Counted from the stretch's first letter, positions 52,062-63,453 are shown. The stretch is 64,000 nt of DNA from Rhizobium sp. NXC14 (GCF_002117485.1 NZ_CP021030.1:1987001-2051000), one strand, 5' to 3'. Notes: generated by a model not told the origin, from the letters alone. Translations and numbers: made by a program.

Positions 52062-53972
52062 TCAGGTGCGTTCCATCACGTAACTTCCCGGTGCTTCTTC
52101 GATCGCGTTCAGCGCATCGCCGCCGGGTTTGCGCGCCGCAACGCGTCTGCCGTCCTGCGACTCGATCCAGGCCTGCCAATGCGGCCACCACGACCCCGGC
52201 GTCTCGGTGGCCCGCTCGAGCCAGGTCTCATACTCGCCCTTGGCCGGGCCGCCCGTCCAGAACTGGTATTTCTTCTTGTCGGGCGGGTTGACGACGCCGG
52301 CGATATGTCCCGAGCCGGTGACGACGAATTCCACCTTGCCGCCGAAGAACTGGCTGCCGAGGAAGACCGATTTTGCAGGCGCGATGTGGTCCTCGCGCGT
52401 GGCGAGATTATAGATCGGGATCTTCACATCTTTCAGCGATACGCGCTTGCCGTCGAGGATCATCTCGTTCTGCGTCAACGCATTGCGGAGATAGCAGTTT
52501 CGCAGGTAGAAAGCGTGGTTTGCCGCCGCCATGCGCGTCGAATCGGCGTTCCAGAACAAGAGATCGAAGGGCAGGGGCTCCTGACCCTTGAGATAGCTGT
52601 TGACGAAATAAGGCCAGATCAGCTCGGAGGCGCGCAGCATGTTGAAGGCCATCGACATCTTCGTGCCGTCGAGATAGCCGGCCGCCTTCATATGCTCTTC
52701 GAGCGCGGCAAGCTGCTCCTCGTCGACGAAGACTTTGAGGTCGCCGGCATGGGTGAAGTCGACCTGAGTGGTGAAGAGAGTCGCGGTCTTTATGCGCCGG
52801 TTCTTCTCCTTAGCGTGCAGCGCCAGTGTCGCGGCCAGCAGCGTGCCGCCGACGCAGTAGCCGACGGCATTGACGTCCTTCTCGCCGGTCGCCTTCTCGA
52901 TCGTCTCGAGCGCGAAATCGATGCCTTCCCGGGCATAGGCGCCCCAGTCCTTCTCGGCGTGACGCGCATCCGGGTTGACCCAGGATATGACGAAGACGGT
53001 CTGGCCCTGGTCTACGCACCATTTGATGAAGGATTTCTGAGGGTTGAGGTCGAGAATATAGAACTTGTTGATCCAGGGCGGGCAGATCAGCAGTGGCCGC
53101 TTCAGCACGGTTTCGGTCGAGGCTTCGTACTGGATGATCTGGCAGATATCGTTCTGGGCGATGACTTTGCCCGGTGTCAGCGCCATGTCACGGCCGACAG
53201 CGAATTTCGTCATGTCGGTCTGTCGAAGGCGAAGCTCGCCATTTCCGGCAGCGATGTCCTCGGCGAGCATCTTCATGCCGCGCACCAGGTTTTCGCCGTT
53301 GGTTGCGATGGTCTCGCGGTAAAGCTGCGGGTTGGTAGCGATGAAGTTGCTCGGCGAAAGTGCCGCCGTGATCTGCTTCACGTAAAATTCGGCCTTGTGC
53401 TTGGTGTGTTCGTCGAGGCCGTCGGTCTCCGACACCAGCTTGTCCACCCAATCGCTCGTGACGAGATAGACCTGGCGGAGGAAATCGAAGAACGGATTTT
53501 TCTGCCAATCCTCGTCGGAAAAGCGCTTGTCCTTGCGGGTGTCGGGCTCGGGCGGCAGGGGCTCGCCCTGCATCCCACGCGTGCCCTGCAAGCGCTGCAT
53601 CGAGCGCATCCAGATGCCGAAGAACGAGGACATCAGCTGGGTCTGCGCCTCGAAGGTGCGGCGGGGATCGGAAATCCAATATTCGCTGACCTTCGAAAGC
53701 GTCTTGACCATGTCGGTTATCGGATCGATGGAGCTTTCGGTGATCTCGCCGCGTTCGCGCGGCGCAAGCCAAGCCGAGGCGGCCTGGCCGAGATTTTCGA
53801 GCGCCCGGGCGAAATTCATCGCCATGGTCTCGGGATCCTTCAGCAGATAGGGTTCGAGATCGGTTGCGTCGAAACCGGTCTTGTCGCCATTCTTCTGGCC
53901 GCCACTCTCCTGCTTGCTGTCGGTCACCATTTCCTCCGGCGGCAGCACTCTTTTTATCCGTTTGTTGTACAT
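52062..53972 (-). CDS. phaC: Class I poly(3-hydroxyalkanoate) synthase
   Basis: 636 residues from ATG 53972 (MYNKRIKRVLPPEEMV), the length known for rhizobial PhaC; an upstream in-frame ATG (54056) is less likely. The lipase-like box GYCVGG carries the nucleophilic Cys; the catalytic Asp and His are in TREDHIAPAKS and GSGHIAGVVNPP. The N-terminal domain of about 200 residues is typical of class I. It makes PHB granules as carbon store. It is divergent from the small lipoprotein gene at 54077. Confidence 0.97.
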   Translation of the reverse strand: MYNKRIKRVLPPEEMVTDSKQESGGQKNGDKTGFDATDLEPYLLKDPETMAMNFARALENLGQAASAWLAPRERGEITESSIDPITDMVKTLSKVSEYWISDPRRTFEAQTQLMSSFFGIWMRSMQRLQGTRGMQGEPLPPEPDTRKDKRFSDEDWQKNPFFDFLRQVYLVTSDWVDKLVSETDGLDEHTKHKAEFYVKQITAALSPSNFIATNPQLYRETIATNGENLVRGMKMLAEDIAAGNGELRLRQTDMTKFAVGRDMALTPGKVIAQNDICQIIQYEASTETVLKRPLLICPPWINKFYILDLNPQKSFIKWCVDQGQTVFVISWVNPDARHAEKDWGAYAREGIDFALETIEKATGEKDVNAVGYCVGGTLLAATLALHAKEKNRRIKTATLFTTQVDFTHAGDLKVFVDEEQLAALEEHMKAAGYLDGTKMSMAFNMLRASELIWPYFVNSYLKGQEPLPFDLLFWNADSTRMAAANHAFYLRNCYLRNALTQNEMILDGKRVSLKDVKIPIYNLATREDHIAPAKSVFLGSQFFGGKVEFVVTGSGHIAGVVNPPDKKKYQFWTGGPAKGEYETWLERATETPGSWWPHWQAWIESQDGRRVAARKPGGDALNAIEEAPGSYVMERT

Positions 53973-54076
53973 CGTGACCGAACGAGAAAACAAGTTCCAC
54001 CCGCATCGGCTCGTGCTATTGCTTTGTGGCTGCGACAAATTTAACAGTCGAGGCAATCAGAACTGGATTTTGAGGC

Positions 54077-54490
54077 ATGATCGAGAACCGCATCCGGCGC
54101 ATCGCAACCTTCAACCGCACCGCATTGATCTGCGCCGCGGCGGCGATGACCCTTGCCGGATGCAATCTGACGGCGGAGGAAAAAGCCGCAGCTGCCGCCA
54201 AGCGAGCGGCGCCGACCGCCGTCGTCATGCCGGCAACCAAGGGCGAGGCTGTCGAAGGCGGTCTGACAAAATCACCGGACGGCTATCCGAATTTCGGTGC
54301 GCCGCTAACGGCGGCCAACGTCCAGATGAGCGATGAGCAGGCGGCCGAACTGCAGCATCAGTTGACCGCGCTTGCCGGCCGGCGCAAGGCCGGCACGATC
54401 TCGGAAGCCGAATATCAGGCCAAGGTCGCCGAAATGCGCCGCCTCGCCGCCGAGCATGGTCCGCAGACGCTCTCCGAAATATCCAAATAA
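54077..54490 (+). CDS. Small lipoprotein with SHOCT-like C-terminus
   Basis: 137 residues. The signal sequence ends in a lipobox (AAAMTLAGC, Cys28), then an Ala-rich segment. The C-terminal QHQLTALAGRRKAGTISEAE YQAKV stretch resembles the short SHOCT motif often found at protein ends. It is divergent from phaC. Function unknown. Confidence 0.75.
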   Translation: MIENRIRRIATFNRTALICAAAAMTLAGCNLTAEEKAAAAAKRAAPTAVVMPATKGEAVEGGLTKSPDGYPNFGAPLTAANVQMSDEQAAELQHQLTALAGRRKAGTISEAEYQAKVAEMRRLAAEHGPQTLSEISK

Positions 54491-54712
54491 GCCTTGCCTT
54501 TCAGGCAATTTGGACGCAAAGCCTTCCGGATGGATCGGAAGATGCGATTTTCCCGATAATGCGTGGTTGTGCGGCCTTTCCGTCAAAGATTTGCCGCTTG
54601 GCTTGGGTCTGATGAATACGGCGCTGCGATTGTGAAGTTCGTGTCGCAGCCGCCGGGAGACGGAACGAACTTCGACCGCGGCCCGAAATGCCGCCTTTCC
54701 ACGGGGAATGAA

Positions 54713-55930
54713 ATGGAAGAGTTTCACAAAGTCCGGCGTTTGCCGCCTTATGTTTTCGAACAGGTCAACCGTTTGAAAGCAAGCGCGCGAGCGGGCGGCG
54801 CCGATATCATCGATCTCGGCATGGGAAACCCTGACCTTCCCACTCCCCAGGCGATCGTCGACAAGCTCTGCGAGGTCGTGCAGGATCCGCGCACCCACCG
54901 TTATTCCTCCTCCAAGGGCATACCGGGCCTGCGCCGCGCCCAGGCCGCCTATTATGCCCGCCGTTTCGGCGTCAAGCTCAACCCGGATACGCAGGTGGTC
55001 GCCACCCTCGGCTCCAAGGAAGGCTTCGCCAATATGGCGCAGGCGATCACCGCGCCCGGCGACGTGATCCTCTGCCCGAATCCAACCTATCCGATTCACG
55101 CCTTCGGCTTCCTGATGGCCGGCGGCGTGATCCGCTCGATGTCGGTGGAGCCGGACGAGACCTTCTTCCCGCCGCTTGAGCGCGCGCTTCGGCACTCAAT
55201 CCCGAAGCCGCTGGCGCTGATCCTCAACTATCCCTCGAACCCGACGGCGTTCGTCGCGACGCTCGATTTCTACAAGGACGTCGTAGCCTTCGCCAAGAAG
55301 CATGACATCATCGTGCTCTCCGACCTTGCCTATTCGGAGATCTATTTCGACGGCGCTCCGCCGCCTTCGGTCCTCGAAGTGCCGGGCGCAATGGATGTGA
55401 CGGTCGAGTTCACCTCGATGTCGAAGACCTTCTCCATGCCCGGCTGGCGCATGGGCTTTGCCGTCGGCAATGAGCGGCTGATCGCTGCGCTCACCCGCGT
55501 CAAGTCCTACCTCGACTACGGCGCCTTCACGCCGATCCAGGTGGCGGCGACGCATGCGCTGAATGGCGACGGCTCCGATATTGCCGAAGTGCGCAATGTC
55601 TACAAACGCCGCCGCGACGTCATGGTCGAAAGCTTCGGCAAGGCGGGCTTTGAAGTGCCGCCGCCGGCAGCCACCATGTTCGCCTGGGCGAAAATTCCGG
55701 AAAAGTTCCGTCATCTCGGTTCGCTGGAGTTTTCCAAGCTGCTGGTCGAGAAGGCCGACGTCGCCGTTGCTCCCGGCATCGGATTCGGCGAGATGGGCGA
55801 CGACTATGTCCGTCTGGCGCTTGTCGAGAATGAACACCGCATCCGTCAGGCTGCGCGCAATATCAAAAAGTTCATGTCGACGGCAGACGAGACGATGCAT
55901 AACGTCATCTCGCTGAACGCCCACCGTTAA
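54713..55930 (+). CDS. PLP-dependent aminotransferase, LL-diaminopimelate/alanine type
   Basis: 405 residues from ATG 54713 (GGGGAATGAA before it). Landmarks: IDLGMGNPDLPTPQAIVDKL, YSSSKGIPGLRRAQAAYYAR, LNYPSNPTAFVA, LSDLAYSEIYFDG, PLP-Lys in EFTSMSKTFSMPGWRMGFAV. This is the AlaC/DapL-like group, and the gene often precedes homoserine dehydrogenase in alphaproteobacteria. Together with hom 62 bases downstream it suggests an aspartate-family or alanine amino acid unit. Confidence 0.92.
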   Translation: MEEFHKVRRLPPYVFEQVNRLKASARAGGADIIDLGMGNPDLPTPQAIVDKLCEVVQDPRTHRYSSSKGIPGLRRAQAAYYARRFGVKLNPDTQVVATLGSKEGFANMAQAITAPGDVILCPNPTYPIHAFGFLMAGGVIRSMSVEPDETFFPPLERALRHSIPKPLALILNYPSNPTAFVATLDFYKDVVAFAKKHDIIVLSDLAYSEIYFDGAPPPSVLEVPGAMDVTVEFTSMSKTFSMPGWRMGFAVGNERLIAALTRVKSYLDYGAFTPIQVAATHALNGDGSDIAEVRNVYKRRRDVMVESFGKAGFEVPPPAATMFAWAKIPEKFRHLGSLEFSKLLVEKADVAVAPGIGFGEMGDDYVRLALVENEHRIRQAARNIKKFMSTADETMHNVISLNAHR

Positions 55931-55992
55931 TTCCAACTCTTGGGCAGCCGCATTCGGCGGCTGCCGCCACACAGACATTTCGGGATCGATCC

Positions 55993-57318
<1,326 letters not shown>

Positions 57319-57401
57319 CGCGTCGGCCCGAAAATCGGATTCGATTTTCGGAATGCACGATGCGCAGCTTCAGAGTTTTAAAGCGTTTTCCGAAGTATGA
57401 G

Positions 57402-57431
57402 CCGCCCTGTCTCTGGCAGGGCGGATTTTTT
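57402..57431 (+). terminator. Intrinsic terminator after hom
   Basis: Stem CCGCCCTG/CAGGGCGG with a 7-base loop, followed by ATTTTTTG. Confidence 0.88.
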
Positions 57432-57532
57432 GTTAATCCTTCAGTCTCCCTTGCCGAAGTCTATATTACCAAATGCCGAAATACTGATATAAATAAAACC
57501 ACAGATGGTGAGTCGTCGGCGTGGAGCATTTC

Positions 57533-57778
57533 ATGAGCAAGGACAGCCACGCCGGAAAAGAGCATGGCAGTCCGAGCAAGGTGTCGCCAGCCCGCCCTGC
57601 GATGTTTGCGGACATCCTCAAGCCGCTGCACAGTGACATTCGTGAAGTGAGCCATGACGAGGCTTTTGACGACGAACATACGGAAGGCCGCAACTGGGCC
57701 ATTCTGCTGACGCTGTTTTCGGTCTTGTTGGTGCAGATCGGCGGCATCGCCGTGATCGTCTGGCTGATCTTCTGGTAA
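57533..57778 (+). CDS. Small single-span membrane protein
   Basis: 81 residues from ATG 57533 (GGAG, 7 bases before); a GTG at 57521 is an alternative. The hydrophilic first 55 residues (SKDSHAGKEHGSPSKVSPAR) end in one transmembrane helix (NWAILLTLFSVLLVQIGGIA). Family not recognised. It lies between hom and recJ. Confidence 0.6.
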   Translation: MSKDSHAGKEHGSPSKVSPARPAMFADILKPLHSDIREVSHDEAFDDEHTEGRNWAILLTLFSVLLVQIGGIAVIVWLIFW

Positions 57779-57858
57779 AAATCCGTGTCTGGAAATCCGT
57801 CACTATGTTATCTCCGCTGCTCCTGTAGAAAGAACAGATGAAGTCAGCGGAGTTTGGC

Positions 57859-59661
57859 ATGGCAGATCTCGTCGATCCGGTACAGCGCGCGTTTCTCGGC
57901 GTGGAGAAATCCGCACTCGACAATCGCTGGGTTGCAAGACTCGACCAGGCCGGCCAGAACCGGGCGCTCGCCATGGCGCAGGTTCACGGGCTGCCGGATC
58001 TGATCGCCCGCGTTCTCGCAGGACGCGGCGTCCCCGTTGACGAAGCGGTCGAATTCCTCGACCCGACGATCCGCAGCCTGATGCCCGATCCCCACACGCT
58101 GACCGATTGCGAGAAGGCGGCAACCCGTCTCTTGCTTGCAATCGAGCGCGGCGAGAGCGTGGCGATTTTCGGCGACTACGACGTCGATGGCGCGGCTTCC
58201 TCGGCGCTGATGTTCCGCTTTCTAAGCCATTTCGGCGTCAAGGCGAACATCTACATTCCCGACCGCATCTTTGAAGGTTATGGCCCCAATCCGGCGGCGA
58301 TCAACCAGCTGATCGACAATGGCGCCAGGCTGGTCGTCACCGTCGATTGCGGCTCCACCAGTCACGACGCGCTTGCGGCCGCTGCCGCGCGCAACATCGA
58401 TGTCGTCGTCATCGATCACCACCAAGTGACACATGAGCTGCCGCCCTGCCATGCGCTCGTCAATCCGAACCGTGAAGACGATCTGTCGGGGCAGGGGCAT
58501 CTTTGCGCAGCCGGCGTCGTCTTCATGGTGCTGGTCGCGACATTGCGGCTGTTGCGCGCGGCCGGCAACAAACGCATCCTGGCGCTCGACCTGCTGCAAT
58601 GGCTTGACATCGTGGCGCTTGCGACGGTCTGCGATGTCGTGCCGCTGAAGGGGCTCAACCGCGCCTATGTAGTGAAGGGGCTGGTTGCTGCCCGGCACCA
58701 GAGCAATGCCGGGCTTGCCGCGCTCTTCCGCAAGGCGGGGCTCGCGGGCCCCGTGACCCCCTATCATTTCGGCTTTCTGATCGGCCCGCGCATCAATGCC
58801 GGTGGACGGATCGGCGATGCCGCGCTCGGAAGCCGCCTGCTGACGCTCGATGATGCCGGTGAGGCGGAAATGATCGCACAGCGCCTCGACGAGCTCAACC
58901 GTGAACGTCAGGCGATGGAGGCGATGATGCTGCAGGAGGCGGAAGCCGAGGCGCTGGCCGAATATGGCGACGGCGAGGGCGCCTCCGTCATCGTCACCGC
59001 CCATGAGAAGTGGCATCCGGGCATTGTTGGGTTGATCGCCGCGCGGCTGAAGGAGAAATTCAAGCGGCCCGCCTTCGCGATCGCTTTCGATCCCTCCGGC
59101 CGCGGCACCGGCTCAGGCCGCTCCATCAATGGTTTCGACATGGGCAGGATGGTGCGGGCTGCGGTCGAGGAGGGCATCCTCATCAAGGGTGGCGGCCATG
59201 CCATGGCGGCGGGGCTGACGGTCGAGCGCGCCGATCTCGGCAGGTTGAGGACCTTCTTTACTGAGAAGGCCGCAAGGACGGTGGCGAGCCTCGTCGCCAA
59301 CGAGACATTGAAGATCGATGGCGCAATCGGCGCAAGCGGCGCCACGCTTGAACTCATTGACCGCCTGGAAGCCGCCGGTCCCTATGGCTCCGGCCACGCT
59401 CAGCCGCTCTTTGCCGTACCGGCGCATCGGGTGCGAGACGCGCGCCTCGTCGGCGAGAAACATGTGAAGGTGACGCTGGAGGCGATGGACGGGTCGCGAC
59501 TCGATGGAATCGCCTTTCGCGCCGCCGATACCGGCCTCGGCAATCTTCTCATCAATTCACGCGGCGCGAGCCTCCATGTCGCAGGCTCGCTCGGCGCCGA
59601 ACATTATCAAGGCGCACGCCGCGTCCAACTGCGCGTCTGCGACGCAGCGCCAGCGAAATAG
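57859..59661 (+). CDS. recJ: Single-stranded-DNA-specific exonuclease RecJ
   Basis: 600 residues from ATG 57859 (GCGGAG, 6 bases before); ATG 57838 is an alternative. DHH phosphoesterase motifs: FGDYDVDGAASSALM, VTVDCGS, VIDHHQVTHELPP, NPNRED, then DHHA1 with GRSINGFDMG and KGGGHAMAAGLTVE. It degrades single-stranded DNA 5' to 3' in recombination and mismatch repair. It is followed by the tRNA-Glu array. Confidence 0.96.
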   Translation: MADLVDPVQRAFLGVEKSALDNRWVARLDQAGQNRALAMAQVHGLPDLIARVLAGRGVPVDEAVEFLDPTIRSLMPDPHTLTDCEKAATRLLLAIERGESVAIFGDYDVDGAASSALMFRFLSHFGVKANIYIPDRIFEGYGPNPAAINQLIDNGARLVVTVDCGSTSHDALAAAAARNIDVVVIDHHQVTHELPPCHALVNPNREDDLSGQGHLCAAGVVFMVLVATLRLLRAAGNKRILALDLLQWLDIVALATVCDVVPLKGLNRAYVVKGLVAARHQSNAGLAALFRKAGLAGPVTPYHFGFLIGPRINAGGRIGDAALGSRLLTLDDAGEAEMIAQRLDELNRERQAMEAMMLQEAEAEALAEYGDGEGASVIVTAHEKWHPGIVGLIAARLKEKFKRPAFAIAFDPSGRGTGSGRSINGFDMGRMVRAAVEEGILIKGGGHAMAAGLTVERADLGRLRTFFTEKAARTVASLVANETLKIDGAIGASGATLELIDRLEAAGPYGSGHAQPLFAVPAHRVRDARLVGEKHVKVTLEAMDGSRLDGIAFRAADTGLGNLLINSRGASLHVAGSLGAEHYQGARRVQLRVCDAAPAK

Positions 59662-59708
59662 AACGGTCACGAAAAAGAGTCTCGGATGAGAAAATTAAAG
59701 GAAGAAAG

Positions 59709-59783
59709 TGGCACGCCCTAGGGGAGTCGAACCCCTCTTCCCAGAATGAAAATCTGGTGTCCTAACCGATAGACGAAGGGCGC
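59709..59783 (-). tRNA. tRNA-Glu(TTC)
   Basis: 75 bases with encoded CCA. Acceptor arms GCGCCCT/AGGGCGT pair (terminal G-T), the anticodon is TTC and the T loop is TTCGACT. The tRNA gene sequence is identical to the copy at 60107. Confidence 0.95.
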
Positions 59784-59956
59784 TTCCTTCGTGGTGGCGC
59801 CCTTATAGTCAGCACCTTTGAAAGCCGCAAGCGCCAAGGCGCGAAAAAATCACAGTTTTCGCCGATTTTTTTGAGCTGTGGAAAACCACGGCGCTACGGG
59901 CGGTGGATGGCTGGAATATCAAACCGATCGGTGGTTGGCGGCAATCATAATTTCGA

Positions 59957-60031
59957 TGGTACGCCCTAGGGGAGTCGAACCCCTCTTTACAGAATGAGAA
60001 TCTGTCGTCCTAACCGATAGACGAAGGGCGC
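59957..60031 (-). tRNA. tRNA-Glu(CTC)
   Basis: 75 bases with encoded CCA. Same acceptor, D and T arms as its neighbours, but anticodon CTC and a different anticodon stem (CAGA/TCTG). It lies between two TTC copies. Confidence 0.95.
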
Positions 60032-60106
60032 AGGCCAGCCTCGATAAAATAGGCGTGCGCGCGAGCTTCTGCAAGCGGATGTGATGGCTTCTGTATGGAG
60101 AGAAAG

Positions 60107-60181
60107 TGGCACGCCCTAGGGGAGTCGAACCCCTCTTCCCAGAATGAAAATCTGGTGTCCTAACCGATAGACGAAGGGCGC
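60107..60181 (-). tRNA. tRNA-Glu(TTC), second copy
   Basis: Identical to the gene at 59709, with duplicated flanking sequence on both sides. Confidence 0.95.
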
Positions 60182-60379
60182 TTCCTTCGTGGTGGCGCCC
60201 TTATAGTCAGCACCTTCGAAAGCCGCAAGCGGCAAATTCGATTTTTTTCAAAAAAATGACAGATATTCCAGTGGCAGTACTATTTAAAATTACCGCTGGC
60301 GAATCAAAGGCTTGTACAGCCTTCCAGAAGCAGGTGAAATTCAGCTGACGTGGGGTGAGGGAACTTCGCGTCGACGATG

Positions 60380-61432
60380 TCAGATCGCTCTTGCGGTGGT
60401 AAAGGGCGCCCGTTTGCCGCTGCAGCCCCAGTTCCAGTCCCGGGTCTTGCCGGTGTCGAGGTGGACCGAGTCGGTGTGGCAATAGGTGCCGACCCCGCCG
60501 CGATCCGGCAAGGATCTTATATACGCGGCGATATCCCACTTGGAGACGCCGTCGATCTGAATGTCCGCGGCCTCACAGCTCTTGTGCATCGATTCGTCAG
60601 CCCCACCGACCAGGCGGTTATGTTCTTCGTCGCGATAGCCTGACGTGATGATGACAGGCCGGCCGAAATGGTTTTCGACCGTCTTGATCACTTTCAGCAG
60701 GTCCGGTTTGAAGCAGCCGACCTCGACATTGTCGTTCTGGACGTGCAGCCCGTTCGGCGCAACACGCGTCATGCCGGGCAGGGCGGCTTTGTGCAGAAGG
60801 CCGGAAAGACTGCCGAGCAGGTTCTGCTTCGGTGCGCTGTAAAGCGCGTTTGTCGTCGAGGCGGGCATACCGCCCATCGCCAGCGAGGCTGTTTGTACCG
60901 GCGCAGGCTGCGTGCCGGAATTTTCGGACGATTGCTGCGGCAGCACCGGGGCGGCCGGTTGTGAGGGCATGATCGGCTGGCTGTAGACGCTGCTTTTTGT
61001 AGGGGCCACTCCTTCCGTGGGCGCATAGGCCTGCGGCTGAATGACGGTGGACGTGCTGTTGTTCTGTGGCGGCGGCTGGTGATCCGAAAAGATGCTCATC
61101 GCCTGCGCATTGATCCGTGTCGACTGCATGACGAGCCCGCCTATATTGGCAGGCGCCACCATTGCCGGATCGGCCGGCGGGACGGCGGCATTCGCATCGC
61201 CTGCCACGACCTGTGGCGCGGCCTCGACGCCGGAGACATTGACGAGGCGGGGGTCGGTATAGACTGAGCGCGGGGCAGATTTCACGGGCGCCGTTGCGCC
61301 AAGCTGTGGCGCTGCGGCCGCCGTCGCCGGAACAGCTGCGGCCGAATCGAGCGTCTTCTTGTTCGATACGCAGCCGGAAAGCGCCAGCATCGAGGTGGCG
61401 ATCAGCAATGCGCCCGTAATGGGCATCCGCAT
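60380..61432 (-). CDS. Lipoprotein with M15-type peptidase (YcbK-like) domain
   Basis: 350 residues from ATG 61432. The signal peptide ends in the lipobox LALSGC. A long Pro/Ala/Gln-rich region (about 25-230) precedes a peptidase M15A-like domain: SGYRDEEHNRLVGGADESMH, SCEAADIQIDGVSKWDIA and TYCHTDSVHLDTGKTRDWNW, with the His, Asp and His zinc ligands. A role in trimming or binding cell-wall peptide cross-links is likely. Confidence 0.88.
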   Translation of the reverse strand: MRMPITGALLIATSMLALSGCVSNKKTLDSAAAVPATAAAAPQLGATAPVKSAPRSVYTDPRLVNVSGVEAAPQVVAGDANAAVPPADPAMVAPANIGGLVMQSTRINAQAMSIFSDHQPPPQNNSTSTVIQPQAYAPTEGVAPTKSSVYSQPIMPSQPAAPVLPQQSSENSGTQPAPVQTASLAMGGMPASTTNALYSAPKQNLLGSLSGLLHKAALPGMTRVAPNGLHVQNDNVEVGCFKPDLLKVIKTVENHFGRPVIITSGYRDEEHNRLVGGADESMHKSCEAADIQIDGVSKWDIAAYIRSLPDRGGVGTYCHTDSVHLDTGKTRDWNWGCSGKRAPFTTARAI

Positions 61433-61612
61433 CTCAAGGTCACGCAAGCAATCGGTCTCCGGTTGATGCGAAAACGGCGAGATATCGCCATCTTCCGCTT
61501 CGAGTCACCGGGAGATTGCCTGCGGGGCCGGATCGCGGCAAGCGTCAAGGCGCCGGCCGGACCCGAAATCGCAAAAGCCGCAAGCTTCGCAAAAGCCTTG
61601 CGGCCAAAACCA

Positions 61613-62053
61613 TTACCAGGCGCCGGTATTGCCCATGGAAGCCCAGGGTTCGGCGGCCGGAAGCGGGCTTCCCTTCTGCAGGATTTCTATCGAAATGCCG
61701 TCGGGCGAGCGCACGAAGGCCATGTTGCCGTCGCGCGGCGGCCGGTTGATGGTAATCCCGTTATCCATCAGCTTTTGGCAGATCGCGTAAATATCATCCA
61801 CCTCATAGGCGAGGTGGCCGAAATTGCGTCCTCCGCTATAATCCTCCGTATCCCAGTTGTAAGTGAGCTCGAGGCAGGGGGCCTTTTCGCTGCGCGCACG
61901 GTCGAGATCGTCGCGAGCGGCCAGGAAAACCAGGGTAAAGCGGCCCTTCTCGTTTTCGTGGCGGCGAATCTCCTCCAGTCCGAACAGCGTGGTATAGAAG
62001 GCAAGCGAAGCGTCCAGATCTTTGACGCGAACCATCGTATGAAGATAACGCAT
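61613..62053 (-). CDS. gloA: Lactoylglutathione lyase (glyoxalase I)
   Basis: 146 residues. Metal ligands and signatures are in order: HTMVRVKDLDASLAFYTTLF (His), LELTYNWDTEDY (Glu), FGHLAYEVDDIYAIC (His) and FVRSPDGISIEILQKG (Glu). It turns the methylglyoxal-glutathione hemithioacetal into lactoylglutathione. Confidence 0.95.
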   Translation of the reverse strand: MRYLHTMVRVKDLDASLAFYTTLFGLEEIRRHENEKGRFTLVFLAARDDLDRARSEKAPCLELTYNWDTEDYSGGRNFGHLAYEVDDIYAICQKLMDNGITINRPPRDGNMAFVRSPDGISIEILQKGSPLPAAEPWASMGNTGAW

Positions 62054-62247
62054 TCTATCTACTCCTTTATAGGGGCTGGCCTTTTTGGCGAGCCGAGGTC
62101 AGCTTCGGGCAAGTCATCTTTATAAAATGTGCAGCTGGGAATAACCGAAAACTAGGACTTGCGCTTATCCGTTACCAAGATGTTAATCTTGATTTCAAGA
62201 ATCAGTTAACCGTAACAGTGTGACGCGTATTCGAGGGGCTGGCGATA

Positions 62248-62826
62248 ATGGCTGATAGGATTTCATCGAACGCATACACCGATGTCGACGAGCTGTCGTC
62301 GGAAGCGGTCGATCTTGTTGAAATCACCGGTGTCGTCAAGTGGTTCGACGTCGCCAAGGGCTTCGGCTTCATCGTGCCTGATAACGGCATGCAGGATGTT
62401 CTCCTGCACGTGACTTGCCTGCGTCGCGACGGCTACCAGACGATCCTCGAGGGGACGCGCATCGTCGCTCTCGTCCAGCGCCGCGAGCGCGGCTACCAGG
62501 CTTTCAAGATCCTCTCGATGGATCAGTCGACCGCCATTCATCCTTCGCAGCTGCCGCCGGTGCGCACCCACGTGCAGGTTACCGCCACGAGCGGGCTCGA
62601 GCGGGCGCTTGTCAAGTGGTTCAACCGTACCAAGGGCTTCGGCTTCCTGACGCGCGGTGAGGGCACCGAAGACATTTTTGTGCACATGGAGACGCTGCGC
62701 CGCTTCGGGCTGACGGAGCTGCGCCCCGGCCAGGTGGTCCTCGTCCGCTTCGGCGATGGCGAAAAGGGCCTGATGGCCGCAGAGATCCATCCCGACGTTC
62801 CGAGCCCGGCAAGCCGGTCGCACTGA
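62248..62826 (+). CDS. Cold-shock protein with two CSD domains
   Basis: 192 residues, starting with ATG at 62248 (GGGGCTGGCGATA before it). Two cold-shock domains: [20 protein letters not shown] at about 30 and [20 protein letters not shown] at about 122, each with RNP1/RNP2 aromatic motifs; the first RNP2 is altered (VLLHVTCL rather than VFVH). Double CSD proteins of this length are typical of rhizobia and bind single-stranded RNA or DNA. The DUF192 gene starts 1 base after its stop. Confidence 0.92.
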   Translation: MADRISSNAYTDVDELSSEAVDLVEITGVVKWFDVAKGFGFIVPDNGMQDVLLHVTCLRRDGYQTILEGTRIVALVQRRERGYQAFKILSMDQSTAIHPSQLPPVRTHVQVTATSGLERALVKWFNRTKGFGFLTRGEGTEDIFVHMETLRRFGLTELRPGQVVLVRFGDGEKGLMAAEIHPDVPSPASRSH

Positions 62827-62827
62827 C

Positions 62828-63313
62828 ATGCGCGGCATCGTCCTGTTTCATGCGATCAGAAGCGCCGTCATGGCGCTTTTTTTCTTGGTCGCCCTGCCGG
62901 CTTTGGCTGAGGAGGAGATGCGGTTCGAAAGGGAGCCGCTGCTCATCCAGACAGCCGCCGGCAAGATGCTGCATTTTACCGTCGAGGTCGCCGCCACCGG
63001 TGATCAGCGCGCCCGCGGCCTGATGTTTCGCAAGTCGATGGCTGATGACGCCGGCATGATTTTCGATTTCGGGCAAACACGGCGCGTTGCCATGTGGATG
63101 GAGAACACCATCCTGCCGCTCGACATGCTCTTTGCCGACGACACCGGCACGATCCGCCACATCAAGGAAAACGCAAAACCCTATTCACGCGAGATCATCG
63201 ATTCGATGAGCCCGGTGAAATACGTCGTCGAACTCAATGCCGGCATCGTCGGCAAATTCGGAATCAAGCCGGGCGACAGAATCGTGAGCGCCACGACGAC
63301 GAAGGCGAAGTGA
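62828..63313 (+). CDS. DUF192 secreted protein
   Basis: 161 residues. The signal peptide MRGIVLFHAIRSAVMALFFL continues to ALPALA, with cleavage near residue 27. The DUF192 core: ARGLMFRKSMADDAGMIFDF, MWMENTILPLDMLF and VVELNAGIVGKFGIKPGDRI. Function unknown; coupled by spacing to the cold-shock gene. Confidence 0.9.
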   Translation: MRGIVLFHAIRSAVMALFFLVALPALAEEEMRFEREPLLIQTAAGKMLHFTVEVAATGDQRARGLMFRKSMADDAGMIFDFGQTRRVAMWMENTILPLDMLFADDTGTIRHIKENAKPYSREIIDSMSPVKYVVELNAGIVGKFGIKPGDRIVSATTTKAK

Positions 63314-63376
63314 CGGCGCACCAGCTCGCGAGGTGCGATGTGGCCGACAAGAAATCCAAGAAATCAGAATATTGAA

Positions 63377-63453
<77 letters not shown>

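Larger units (their letters stand above)
59703..60235. repeat. Direct repeat of about 135 bases around two tRNA-Glu(TTC) genes
   Basis: 59703-59837 and 60101-60235 are nearly identical (AGAAAGTGGCACG... through the tRNA to ...GCCGCAAGCG), differing at two positions at least (TTTGAAAG / TTCGAAAG and CGCCAA / CGGCAA). The tRNA-Glu(CTC) copy lies between the repeats. Confidence 0.85.

Noticed and set aside
52032..54044. 670-residue + strand open frame opposite phaC
   Set aside because: Shadow of a high-GC gene; the other strand encodes a full, recognisable PHA synthase.
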